DNA from: Symsagittifera roscoffensis
Taxonomy: Eukaryota; Xenacoelomorpha; Acoela; Convolutidae
Length of the DNA: 64,000 bases
Assembly (NCBI RefSeq): GCF_963678635.1
Contig: NC_087063.1
Location: forward strand, 848,287 to 912,286
Direction of reading: 5' to 3'
Every line of letters begins with the position of its first letter. Within the stretch, counting starts at the first letter, position 1. A program made the position numbers and the translations under genes. The notes under the pieces were generated by a model. The model worked only from the letters and a program-made list of their open reading frames with translations. It was not told the DNA's origin and searched no databases. Positions 1 through 12,824 of the stretch are shown here, piece after piece.

Positions 1-330
1 TTATTTTAATATCCAATAAAATGGCACGAAAATAATGCCAGGTATCCAACAATGAAAAAATAAACAAAATCATTGCAGTATTTAAAAAGTTTAAAAAGCT
101 AACTTTATATGTTCTATTGAAAGGTCAGCTGAAATATGATTCTGACGTTTGAGGCCCTTTTAGTAAAAGCAAATGCCAATATTGACGGGTGAATAAGATT
201 TGGATCGAAAAGAGTTCTATTTGTTGATTCTTAACCTTAAGTAAACTATTGAGACAATAGTGTGTTATGTCAGTCATCGGTGACCAATATGTTAAAAAAA
301 ACAACCCGTGCTTGATTGAGGCCTAGTAAA

Positions 331-500
331 TTAGACCACAAGCAAATTAGACGACCGTAAAGAATCGGAATTTAAGGAAAACCAGTATTTATTCAGCCAA
401 AAGTTAATTTAAGTCTGTAAACAAATTTCACGCAGTTTGACGCAAGTTTTTATCTAAATTCCGTTCATTTCTGATCGTCTAATTTGCTTGTCTTCTAATT
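331..500. repeat. fold-back element, short
   Basis: Imperfect inverted repeat. The arm at about 331-373 is the reverse complement of about 456-497; both contain a core reading CAAATTAGACGA or TCGTCTAATTTG. The same core occurs in the longer fold-back at 1432-1695, so the two belong to one family of non-coding inverted-repeat elements. Confidence 0.7.
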
Positions 501-1431
501 TCTTAAATCCCAGGACGAAGTGTTTATTGTTTAGACTGCCTTGTGAAGTCTATGAAATACTTTTTGACTTTGAAACAAGGAGAAATTTTTAAAGAGAGCA
601 AGAAAACTTTCGAAATTTATGTCCATATTGTTGAAATTTTTACCACTACGTTGGGCAAATGACATGCTTGTAGTTTTTGGTTTGGCATCAAGAAGACCAA
701 AATATAACTAAATAGAACCTTATCCAACAATTTTCATCAATTTTTTTGCCGATTACGTGTTGATAGCTCAAAAAACCGCGCGTTAATTGTATGAAATTGG
801 TGACTTTTAAACCCCAAGAATTTAACAAAAATATTGGATCTATCTTGCGACATATTAATTTTTGGCAGCATTAAAACCGACTACAAAAAACCATCAAAAG
901 TAGACATTTTTTGAAAAATTGAACGTTTAAAGCTCAAGTTTGGTCAGTTCCTTCGAAAGTCAATTTATTTTTTGTTCGTTTTTTGTCAAACTTGACAAAA
1001 AAACAACTATCAGCGAAGCTCAATCTTTTATATTATAATTTTTTTCACTAAACCAACAGTTTGGCGCCATAATAATGTATGACAAGTCGGCGGCGTTAGC
1101 AGAAACTACTCAGCCTAAATTTTCTAAGTTTGTGTTTTTTCATCTCTTGGAGGCACGCTTGATTGGTAACCAATTGTTTTTCTTTCCTCAGTACAAAATA
1201 CAGGATTTAAAGCTATGATATGCTTTTAATGCGAAGCTCTTCGTAGTTTAGATCATGCGACGAACTTATTATAGTTTCAAGTACTTTTTGTCACACAAAT
1301 TTAGTGGCAAAAAACTACAAACAGATTGATATATCAAAAGGCAATTTTATAGTTGTCTCTTGATACCTCTTGACAACGACATTTTTAGGCCTGTTTTTGA
1401 AACATTTGCCTGCGCCGCAGAAAACTTTTGA

Positions 1432-1695
1432 CACATTATGATAGTCTGAAAAGCTACTTGTGAAACTTTACTGCTCTATTTTTTCGAATGATTAAGCAGG
1501 GGTTTAGGAACTTAGACGACAAGAAAATTAGACGATCAGAAAATAACGGAATTTAGACAATAACTTGCGTGCAAATTCCGTTATTTTCCGATCGTCTAAT
1601 TTGCTTGTCGTTTAAGTTCCTGAACCCCTGCTCAATCATTCGAAAAAATAGGGCAGTAAATTTTCACCACTAGCTTTTCAGACTATCATAATGTG
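1432..1695. repeat. fold-back MITE, nearly full palindrome
   Basis: The 264-bp segment is almost entirely one inverted repeat. It starts CACATTATGATAGTCTGAAA and ends with the complement. Arms of about 125 bp include the GACAAG...ATTAGACGATC core shared with 331-500. No coding capacity. I did not find a clear target duplication. Confidence 0.8.
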
Positions 1696-2465
1696 AATTG
1701 TCTACTAGTTAATATTAATCATTCTGCAGCTTATGGTTTTTCTCGCTCATGAATAATCTTCTTGCATATATTTCTATACTTGTCTATCAGACAAAAGTGA
1801 CATTTTATTTTTATGAGTACTGAGCGGATAATCGAAATCACAGCACGAAAGGACTGAAGCAGAGCAATTAAACTAATTTGTGTGACTATTTTCACATTTA
1901 TTAAGTGTTCCAATGCAATCAACTACTTCTGTGATTTCAATTATCGCCTCAGTTGTCCAAAAATTCAATCACTTGCTAGCATATCATCTCAGTACAAATA
2001 GTGTTTTATACAACGAAAAACGAGACAAGACTTGATATGATAAAAATAACATACATTTCGTCATATACTGCTGGTGATATGAAACACGTTGGCACACAGC
2101 CTTGCCATCAGTTTCACTTAAAGATTCAATCACAACCCTATTCTTTATGGCTCAAAAAACTGCCGGATCATTGTTTTTTTTTTCAAATCAAGCATCTAAA
2201 TAATCTGTTAAGTGAAAGAATTTACAGTCAGATACGCAGGTGGGGTGCTTGAAATTGTCGCACTGCAATAAATGTTCAGTTTCAGTTAGTACACAAAAAA
2301 CTATAAAAATATAACTCAGAATTTAGAAAAATACCATTTCAGTTCGAATTGCAGTAATCCGGACAAACTGAGAGCATCGACTAAAACCCCAATATGTACA
2401 ATTGATTATTTTTTTTGGTTTAAGCAAAAAATATATATAATCGATGCGCAGTTTTTGGGACAAAT

Positions 2466-3001
2466 TCAGCAAGCTTTTCCGAATAGAAGAATCTTGAGCA
2501 AGTTAATTGTGAGCACCGCAATCTCCAGGAAAGTCAACACGCTCCACCCGATCCACAGACCGATGTTGCCGCCAAAATCCGACATCAAGTTGGTCATAGT
2601 GTAGCTGGGACTCTCTTTCAGCAGTTGGAAGTTCAACTCCTCGAAAAACACTTCGACTCGGAGGAACTGTTTGCGAAGCTCCTTGGCGAGTTCTCTCGTG
2701 TCGGACAGCATGGCGCCATTGGAGCTGTCTCCGAGAAGATCCCACAGGTACTGCTGGATTACCTCACTCTCGCTGTTCTTACGTAACACCTGCACCAAAT
2801 AAGGTGTGAACTGAGGCGACGGCCACTCGGTGGAGCTGGAGGCGTACTGGTAGACGTCTGAGTCGCACTGGGAGTAGCAGGGACAGGTGAGGTTGCTGCT
2901 CCTGTACTGGCTGTAGATGTCCCGCACACAATCGCGCTGTGTAACATTCCACATGCTGCACATGGCATTGTCCCCATCGTCTCTGTTTTGGTTGAAGCCC
3001 T
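2466..3001 (-). CDS. channel exon 9 (last Cys pairs, TM2, stop)
   Basis: Residues 722-899 and the stop. Begins with the final Cys-rich segment. It then has the pre-TM2 stretch LMSDFGGNIGLWIG and TM2 at about 868-893, with the selectivity-filter triplet G873-W-S875. Only about six residues follow TM2, so the PY-type or other C-terminal regulatory tails known in vertebrate ENaC are absent. Confidence 0.95.
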
Positions 3002-3433
3002 CTGCAAAATAGTCACTGTTATTGAAACAAAATTATACACTATCGAATTTATGACACAAGTCCTCTAGTTTAATAGAAACATAAGCTCTTCAATAAGAGA
3101 CGGATATATAATTTTAAAAACTAAAACGGCTAATTGCATGGATCAAAAACACACCCAATTCAGTCGAAAATTTTTTGATTAATTTTATTCAACCAATTCG
3201 AATTTTGGTCAAGATAAAAACCATTTTTTGGGAACTTATGAAGCGATTTCAGCAAAGATATGCAGTTTTGGCGCTCTCGTTGTTTTATAAAAACTGGTGC
3301 CAAAGGAGCTCGTCGAGAAAATTTAAAAACAGATCGGCAAATTGGATGCCATGAAAAAACGTGGCCTCAGTTGTAACAATCGGAAATGTGAACAAAAAAT
3401 TACTTATAAAAAAATCACAGGTGGGGGGACAAG

Positions 3434-3469
<36 letters not shown>

Positions 3470-6400
3470 GTTGGAGGAAGAGCTTTTATTTGTTTTGAGC
3501 TCACCGAGGTAGTGATCGGTGCAGTCGCATCTGTCGTAGATGTAAGTCTGCACGCAGTACACTTCGCATATCTTCTGGCTGTAGAAGGGCCACGTGTCCA
3601 GGAACTTGTCTGAGAAGTCGATCGCATCTGTGGGCCAGCTGGCGTGGCACGTGCCGTAGTTGCCGCCCCTCCGTTGGATCTGCTCCTGTCGCATGGCAAC
3701 CCGAGTGTTGTAGCCCACTGCCAGTTGGATGCCCTCCGATTCGGGGAGGGGCACCGCGTTAGGGCTGGTCAGAAGCACCTAAATTTAAAACAAGGGCCCA
3801 CATTGGAGAGCGACGTGGAACTTGTTAGTAACGTGAAATTTCTTTAAAGGTCGACCGAATTTTTATTCCAAGCTCTCTAGAACAACTAATATAGAAATTC
3901 TTAATCAAATTTTCTGCACCTTAATCGTTTTAAGATTTCTTTGATCTCTTTTGAAAACTTTTGACCAAAACATGGATTTTCAAAACCCGCTTTTCAGATT
4001 AAATCAGTACGCAATGTCGGCAGATTTTTTCAGAACAATACTTGGCTCAAAATTGTAAAGGCCAATTCCTCTACTTTCGCCTAATTTCCAGACTATCGCG
4101 ACTGATTTGAACTCTAAGCCGTGTCGGGGCGAAATAGGTAGAATCGAAGAAAAACAGATTTGAGTCATGAGTTACCTGGGCGCCAACATTCTGGCTAAGG
4201 ACACCAATGTACTCTTCCTCGTCAATGAAAAGAGTCACTTTCAGTCCGTACTCCTGCCCAGTCCTAGAGGTGCTGCGGATGCCCTGGAAACTTCCGTCTG
4301 ACATGACACTCTGCTCGAAGATTGTGTTGAACAGGAAACAATTGCCATACTTCGGGTTCTGGTAAGTCTGAAAACTATCATAGCTGCACACTCTTCCGTC
4401 GAACGTGCACTGCGCTATGAAATCCACCGCTTGAGTTCCGAAAAACTTCACTTCGTTCTGCGTGAACAGAGCAAAGGAGCGGAAGTCCGAATAGTCCGGC
4501 TTGTTAGATTTTTCATACGCCTCAATCCAGTCGTAAGGCGCCATATTGTCATCATAATGATCGTAGGGGTCGTAGGAATTGTACCAAGTGTCATAGTTTT
4601 CCCAGAAGTTGACGTCGTAATTGATGTCATCCCCATAATTTGCGGGATCGTAGTCGGCAGATGCTGTGCGCCTCTTTCGAGCCGACTTCTCTCGAAACTT
4701 CCGCTCCAGTGTTTTCTGAGTGCGAGCTGAGATGTCTCTCCTTGCTCGCTTTTTTGTAACTGGGCTGGAAGTGACTGTCAGGTTGAATCCAGGCCAGCCA
4801 TAGGACCTGTCAGTGACGAAGCGAATGAAGAGTTCGTTGGCGGTGGTGTCGAAGCCAGTGGGTGATGTCTGGTCGCCGCACACTCGTCCAGTGCCGTCCA
4901 CTTTGATCATGGGGTCTCCGGGTCCGCCCCCGTCTCTGAAGTTGAGGTAGTCCCTGCACTCTCCCTGGTCTATTTCCACTTCCATGTGGTTGAAAGTGAC
5001 AGAGATTTTAGTTCCAGCTGGAAAAATAACAAAAAGGTTCGATGCTTTTCAAAAATTGACAGTTTGTCAAATACCATGTTCAATTCCCTACAAGACATCG
5101 GCCAGATTTTTGCGGAAAGCGTTTCCATTTTTTTGCGAAGCTCTGGATGTTCCGACTGGTTTTTAAGGTCTATGGAGCAGTAATAACATGAAAAAATTAA
5201 ATGTAATAAAATGAAACGATTTTTTTTTAATTTGAGATTTTTTGCAAAAATCATCCTCCAACACGCCATTTAAAGTACAAAATGATAAATTTAGCTCCTA
5301 GTAACAAATCAATTATGGCAAATAAGCTTCATTTAACCAATTTGGAACAATTTCTAAGACGGATTAATTCTCCTCTTACGCGTTAGTAGTGCGAAATATA
5401 TCGCGCGTTAATTGTCCCAAATTACTCTTACGCGTTAGTAGTGCGAAATATATCGCGCGTTAATTGTCCCAAATTAGTCTAAATGGCTATCTTTAAACCC
5501 CCCTAATTTGACAAAAAGTGATCACAGGTGAAATATCTTTTCAAATTTAAGCTCAACACAACATTAGCGTTAAAAATAGCCAGTTAAAAAGCCGAAATTT
5601 TTCTTTAAAAAAAACACTCTGAGCACAAATATTCGGTTATTTTCGTTACAAAATTCGGAACAAAAACTCAACTCAAAGGCCCTTATACATCACGAGACAA
5701 GCCTCTAAACTTATTGTTCCGACTTTAGAAGAAAACGGAATATCTATGTTCGGCGTGGTTTTTTTATTCAGTCAATTTCCACCGATCGAAATAATTATTT
5801 TCAACAAAATTTTTTTATACTCCATGAAGATATTGACTTCTTGAGTTCAAATGTAAAAAGATATTTCACCTCCGATTATTTTTTGTAAAGTTCTGGGGTT
5901 TGAAAGTTGCCAAATTTGCCATGTTCTGGACTAAATTATGTGCGCTTTGAAGAGTTAATTCATAATGCTGAGAGCGTAACGCGAACTATTTATGACTTAT
6001 CCCGCACAACAAAATCATTCCAAAATGAATCGATGCTGGCTAGATGTGAATTAAGAGACACTCGGAACATTCAGGTCTTTGCCCTGATATACGAACATTT
6101 CCAATTAAAGTTTGACTTGCCATCGTCTCGTACATATACATCGTAACGTAGATTTTGTCGGCATATAAGATATGCAGTAGAATCCTCAACAAGCAAAAAT
6201 TGTAAGTCTAAGTGCATTCGGTAATTTGTTACTGGATTCCGCAAAAAAGGCAGATTCTGCTAACAAATAGTGGATTCCGTAAACAAGGAGGTGCGGATTC
6301 CTCATCAAGCTACATCCACTAAACACATGTATAACGTTTTGTCTATGATTTTGACGGAATATTTTTAATTATTCAAAAGGTATTGTCCCGGGCTTAAATT

Positions 6401-9400
6401 TGAAAAGATAATTTACCTGTGATCATTATTTGTAAAGTTCTGGGGGCTTAAAGATTGCCATTTTGGCCAACTTGGGACCATTACCACGCAATACATTGCG
6501 CGCTATTCACGCGTAAGCGGAGATTTGATCCGTCTTAAAAATCGTTCCAAATTGGTTGAAGGAAGCTCTTTTGTCATAATTGATTTGTTACTAGGAGCGA
6601 AATCTATCACTCTGTGCTTTATATGGCGAGTGGGGGGATCTTTTCAAATTTAAAAAATTTCAAATTTCGTTTTATTTTTTTAAACATTTAATACATAAAC
6701 AAGAGTAGCTGGTTGGTGTGTTAGTAGCGCAAACTGTTTCGTCAGGCTCAGTCATCAATAAAAAAAACCAAAAAAATTCGATTTATAATTGAAAGTGCTT
6801 TTATATGTTACCACACAACGTGGACACTACGTGAGTTTTTTGTTGGGTACCAGATCTTGCGTTAAAACTCACCCTACGCAATAATTCTAGCCACTTGTTT
6901 AAGAGTGGTTGGAACAATAACTGTTTTCAGAAACTTGAGTCACTGAACACATTCTAGTTTTTTGAAAATTCAATATTCGAGGTTTCCAAGCTGTGTAAAA
7001 AACTCAGTGTGAGCGAGTATGTTGAAGCGTGGATGCTTACCGGCTGAAGTGACTGTCCACTCGCAAGTCTTGTCGTTATCATATCCATTCGGGTAATCTG
7101 GGCTGAGAATTTCCTGGGGCACAGAAGTGGTGAGAGCCACTGCACTCCCACAGTCCAGCACTTCCACACAGCCTATGTGGGGGGACTCGTCGAAGCCATT
7201 GGAGCACTCGATGGAGTCGTCACAGGGCGCCGCACACACTGGCTCATCCGTGCGATTACACCTGCACACACATTGAAACAAAAGTACACCTGCAGGGGTG
7301 CAATTGAGCAAATACAGATGTATAAACAGTAGAAAAACCAAACGCCAGTCGGTCAACCATTGCACAATAATTGCACATAAACAGACTATTTGAACTTCAT
7401 AAGTCTTTTCGTTAAATTTTGTCCTCTATGTCCGAAGAAAGGTAGCCGAATTGAAATGGGGGGGGGCGGTTGTTCAATTGGTGGACAAGCATATTGGCAT
7501 GCCAAGTGAAAATAAAAACTCATTTGGCTCTCTCGCTATTTCAAGGCTTGTGTAGTGAACTTTTAAACTTTATACAGCGTAAGTTTCCCCGAAAATTTAA
7601 CGTTGCGAAATTGAAATTTTAGTTCCAGCAAAAAAAGCATTTAGTAAAAAACACAAGAAAGTTCAAAATTATATTTGTTCGTCAGATTTATTCAAATTTG
7701 CCAAGCCAATCCGCATGATTAAAGCCACATAAGGTTGTTGCAACGTCTCTACTGAACTCATCTCTCCCTTTAGAACGAGTTGAAACAATTTTAGAACTAG
7801 CAATAATCATTAGTCTCGGCAAAACGACGGTTTTTATGAATGGAGGGGAGGAGAAACAAAAGGGCTAACAAAACGAACCAGCAGACAAACAAAAATCGAG
7901 ATAAAAACACTGCCAAGACCGAGACATGTCCTACGAATGCCCAAAGACCGCATCTTACAAATGGGTTTTAGGCCACTGACGTCATGAAAGAGAAGATTGA
8001 AAAGCATCGGAAAACATTATTACTGGCTGGAGAAAATATTTATTACCCGTGGGGAAATATTTTCCCCAGTTTTACTGGTTTACAACTTTCTAAATGACAT
8101 GGCACATTTCCCCACGCATTATTACCCGCTGCAACGAATCGAAAATATTTCTGGGAAGCACTGAGAGTTATCAACGGCAAAACTCAACGGAGTTGTCAAC
8201 GGAGAGTTATCGACGTCAAAAATGACAGAACCACCCCTCCTAAAGGACCGAAGCTAAAAAATGGCACACCCTTTTGTTGTAGGTGGGGAGAATGTAGAAA
8301 AGAACGCAAACGTCAGGCGGACGTGTACAACCCAACCAAAGAACGCATCGATTAACAGGGAAGAATTTATAATGTCACAGCTGCGAGGCTACGGCGCGAC
8401 ACGAGAAAGCCTGGATTAGAAACTCCACTATCCAAGGCCCAAGGCTTAGAAGAAAAGAAAAAGAAAAAGAAGAAGAAAAAGAAGAACAAGAAGAAGAAGA
8501 AGAGGAAGAACAACAAGAAGAAAAGAAGAAGAAGAGGAAGAAGTAGAGAAAGCAGAAGAAGAAGAAGAAGAAGAAGAAGATGAAGAAGAACAAGAAGAAG
8601 AAGAGGAAGAACAACAAGAAGAAAAGAAGAAGAAGAGGAAGAACATTAAGAAGAAAAGAAGAAGAAGAACAAGAAGAAGAAGAGGAAGAACAACAAGAAG
8701 AAAAGAAGAAGAGGAAGAAGTAGAGAAAGCAGAAGAAGAAGAAGAAGAAGAAGAAGAAGATGAAGAAGAACAAGAAGAAGAAGAGGAAGAACAACAAGAA
8801 GAAAAGAAGAAGAGGAAGAAGAACAAGAAGAAGAAGAGGAAGAACAACAAGAAGAAAAGAAGAAGAAGAACAAGAAGAAGAAGAAGAAGAACAACAAGAA
8901 GAAAAGAAGAAGAAGAGGAAGAACAACAAGAAGAAAAGAAGAAGAAGAGGAAGAAGTAGAGAAAGCAGAAGAAGAAGAAGATGAAGAAGATGAAGAAGAA
9001 CAAGAAGAAGAAGAGGAAGAACAACAAGAAGAAAAGAAGAAGAAGAGGAAGAACATTAAGAAGAAAAGAAGAAGAAGAACAAGAAGAAGAAGAGGAAGAA
9101 CAACAAGAAGCAAAGAAGAAGAGGAAGAAGTAGAGAAAGCAGAAGAAGAAGAAGAAGAAGAAGAAGAAGATGAAGAAGAACAAGAAGAAGAAGAGGAAGA
9201 ACAACAAGAAGAAAAGAAGAAGAGGAAGAAGAACAAGAAGAAGAAGAGGAAGAACAACAAGAAGAAAAGAAGAAGAAGAACAAGAAGAAGAAGAGGAAGA
9301 ACATTAAGAAGAAAAGAAGAAGAAGAACAAGAAGAAGAAGAGGAAGAACAACAAGAAGAAAAGAAGAAGAGGAAGAAGTAGAGAAAGCAGAAGAAGAAGA

Positions 9401-12400
9401 AGAAGAAGAAGAAGAAGAAGATGAAGAAGAACAAGAAGAAGAAGAGGAAGAACAACAAGAAGAAAAGAAGAAGAGGAAGAAGAACAAGAAGAAGAAGAGG
9501 AAGAACAACAAGTAGAAAAGAAGAAGAAGAACAAGAAGAAGAAGAGGAAGAACAACAAGAAGAAAAGAAGAAGAAGAGGAAGAAGTAGAGAAAGAAGAAG
9601 AAAAAGAAGAACAAGAAGAAGAAGAAGAAGAGGAAGAACAACAAGAAGAAAAGAAGAAGAAGAGGAAGAAGTAGAGAAAGCAGAAGAAGAAGAAGAAGAA
9701 GAAGATGAAGAAGAACAAGAATAAGAAGAGGAAGAACAACAAGAAGAAAAGAAGAAGAAGAGGAAGAACATTAAGAAGAAAAGAAGAAGAAGAAGAACAA
9801 GAAGAAGAAGAGGAAGAACAACAAGAAGAAAAGAAGAAGAGGAAGAAGTAGAGAAAGCAGAAGAAGAAGAAGAAGAAGAAGAAGAAGATGAAGAAGAACA
9901 AGAAGAAGAAGAGGAAGAACAACAAGAAGAAAAGAAGAAGAAGATGAAGAAGAGGAAGAACAACAAGAAGAAAAGAAGAAGAAGATGAAGAAGAACAAGA
10001 AGAAGAAGAGGAAGAACAACAAGAAGAAAAGAAGAACAAGAAGAAGAAGAGGAAGAACAACAAGAAGAAAAGAAGAAGAAGAGGAAGAACATTAAGAAGA
10101 AAAGAAGAAGAAGAACAAGAAGAAGAAGAGGAAGAACAACAAGAAGAAAAGAAGAAGAGGAAGAAGTAGAGAAAGCAGAAGAAGAAGAAGAAGAAGAAGA
10201 AGAAGAAGACGAAGAAGAACAAGAAGAAGAAGAGGAAGAACAACAAGAAGAAAAGAAGAAGAGGAAGAAGAACAAGAAGAAGAAGAGGAAAAACAACAAG
10301 AAGAAAAGAAGAAGAAGAACAAGAAGAAGAAGAGGAAGAACAACAAGAAGAAAAGAAGAAGAAGAGGAAGAAGTAGAGAAAGCAGAAGAAGAAGAAGAAG
10401 AAGAAGAAGAAGAAGAAGATGAAGAAGAACAAGAAGAAAAAGAGGAAGAACAACAAGAAGAAAAGAAGAAGAGGAAGAAGAACAAGAAGAAGAAGAGGAA
10501 GAACAACAAGAAGAAAAGAAGAAGAAGAACAAGAAGAAGAAGAGGAAGAACAACAAGAAGAAAAGAAGAAGAAGAGGAAGAAGTAGAGAAAGCAGAAGAA
10601 GAAGAAGAAGAAGAAGAAGAAGAAGAAGATGAAGAAGAGGAAGAACAACAAGAAGAAAAGAAGAAGAAGAGGAAGAACATTAAGAAGAAAAGAAGAAGAA
10701 GAACAAGAAGAAGAAGAGGAAGAACAACAAGAAGCAAAGAAGAAGAGGAAGAAGTAGAGAAAGCAGAAGAAGAAGAAGAAGAAGAAGAAGAAGATGAAGA
10801 AGAAGAAGAGGAAGAACAACAAGAAGAAAAGAAGAAGAGGAAGAAGAACAAGAAGAAGAAGAGGAAGAACAACAAGAAGAAAAGAAGAAGAAGAACAAGA
10901 AGAAGAAGAGGAAGTACATTAAGAAGAAAAGAAGAAGAAGAACAAGAAGAAGAAGAGGAAGAACAACAAGAAGAAAAGAAGAAGAGGAAGAAGTAGAGAA
11001 AGCAGAAGAAGAAGAAGAAGAAGAAGATGAAGAAGAACAAGTAGAAGAAGAGGAAGAACAACAAGAACAAAAGAAGAAGAGGAAGAAGAACAAGAAGAAG
11101 AAGAGGAAGAACAACAAGTAGAAAAGAAGAAGAAGAACAAGAAGAAGAAGAGGAAGAACAACAAGAAGAAAAGAAGAAGAAGAGGAAGAAGTAGAGAAAG
11201 AAGAAGAAAAAGAAGAACAAGAAGAAGAAGAAGAAGAGGAAGAACAACAAGAAGAAAAGAAGAAGAAGAGGAAGAAGTAGAGAAAGCAGAAGAAGAAGAA
11301 GAAGATGAAGAAGAACAAGAAGAAGAAGAGGAAGAACAACAAGAAGAAAAGAAGAAGAAGAGGAAGAACATTAAGAAGAAAAGAAGAAGAAGAAGAACAA
11401 GAAGAAGAAGAGGAAGAACAACAAGAAGAAAAGAAGAAGAGGAAGAAGTAGAGAAAGCAGAAGAAGAAGAAGAAGAAGAAGAAGATGAAGAAGAACAAGA
11501 AGAAGAAGAGGAAGAACAACAAGAAGAAAAGAAGAAGAAGATGAAGAAGAGGAAGAACAACAAGAAGAAAAGAAGAAGAAGATGAAGAAGAACAAGAAGA
11601 AGAAGAGGAAGAACAACAAGAAGAAAAGAAGAACAAGAAGAAGAAGAGGAAGAACAACAAGAAGAAAAGAAGAAGAAGAGGAAGAACATTAAGAAGAAAA
11701 GAAGAAGAAGAACAAGAAGAAGAAGAGGAAGAACAACAAGAAGAAAAGAAGAAGAGGAAGAAGTAGAGAAAGCAGAAGAAGAAGAAGAAGAAGAAGAAGA
11801 AGAAGAAGAAGACGAAGAAGAACAAGAAGAAGAAGAGGAAGAACAACAAGAAGAAAAGAAGAAGAGGAAGAAGAACAAGAAGAAGAAGAGGAAAAACAAC
11901 AAGAAGAAAAGAAGAAGAAGAACAAGAAGAAGAAGAGGAAGAACAACAAGAAGAAAAGAAGAAGAAGAGGAAGAAGTAGAGAAAGCAGAAGAAGAAGAAG
12001 AAGAAGAAGAAGAAGAAGAAGAAGATGAAGAAGAACAAGAAGAAAAAGAGGAAGAACAACAAGAAGAAAAGAAGAAGAGGAAGAAGAAGAAGAGGAAGAA
12101 CAACAAGAAGAAAAGAAGAAGAAGAACAAGAAGAAGAAGAGGAAGAACAACAAGAAGAAAAGAAGAAGAAGAGGAAGAAGTAGAGAAAGCAGAAGAAGAA
12201 GAAGAAGAAGAAGAAGAAGAAGATGAAGAAGAGGAAGAACAAGAAGAAGAAAAGAAGAAAAGAGGAAGAACAACAAGAAGAAAAGAAGAAGAAGATGAAG
12301 AAGAGGAAGAACAACAAGAAGAAAAGAAGAAGAAGATGAAGAAGAACAAGAAGAAGAAGAGGAAGAACAACAAGAAGAAAAGAAGAACAAGAAGAAGAAG

Positions 12401-12791
12401 AGGAAGAACAACAAGAAGAAAAGAAGAAGAAGATGAAGAAGAACAAGAAGAAGAAGAGGAAGAACAACAAGAAGAAAAGAAGAAGAAGAACAAGAAGAAG
12501 AAGAGGAAGAACAACAAGAAGAAAAGAAGAGGAAGAAGTAGAGAAAGCAGAAGAAGAAGAAGAAGAAGAAGAAGATGAAGAAGAGAAAGAACAAGAAGAA
12601 GAAAAGAAGAAAAGAGGAAGAAGTAGAAAAAGAAAAAGAAAAAAAAGAAGAAGAAGAAAAAGAAGAAGGAAAAGAAGAAGAAGAAAAGGAAGAAGAAGAA
12701 CAACCGGAAGAAAATAAGAAGAAGAGGAAGAACAAGAAGAAGAAAAGAAAAAGAAGAAGAAGAAGAAGAAGAAGAAGAAGAAAAGAAAAAG

Positions 12792-12824
<33 letters not shown>

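Larger units (their letters stand above)
1..2465. other. 3' flank of the channel gene, no gene seen
   Basis: AT-rich DNA beyond the last exon of the channel gene. The short open frames here are not supported by any family motif or codon pattern. Two fold-back repeats (331-500 and 1432-1695) are the only structured elements. I could not identify a convincing minus-strand polyadenylation signal close to the stop codon. Confidence 0.5.

Noticed and set aside
3404-3778. Extended frame through the G31 run with a polyproline tail
   Set aside because: The coding part ends at the GTGAGC donor at 3504. The proline run is translated intron.
6954-7169. Alternative-frame ORF over channel exon 6
   Set aside because: Shadow of the true exon, which has LDLa and CUB cysteines in the other frame.
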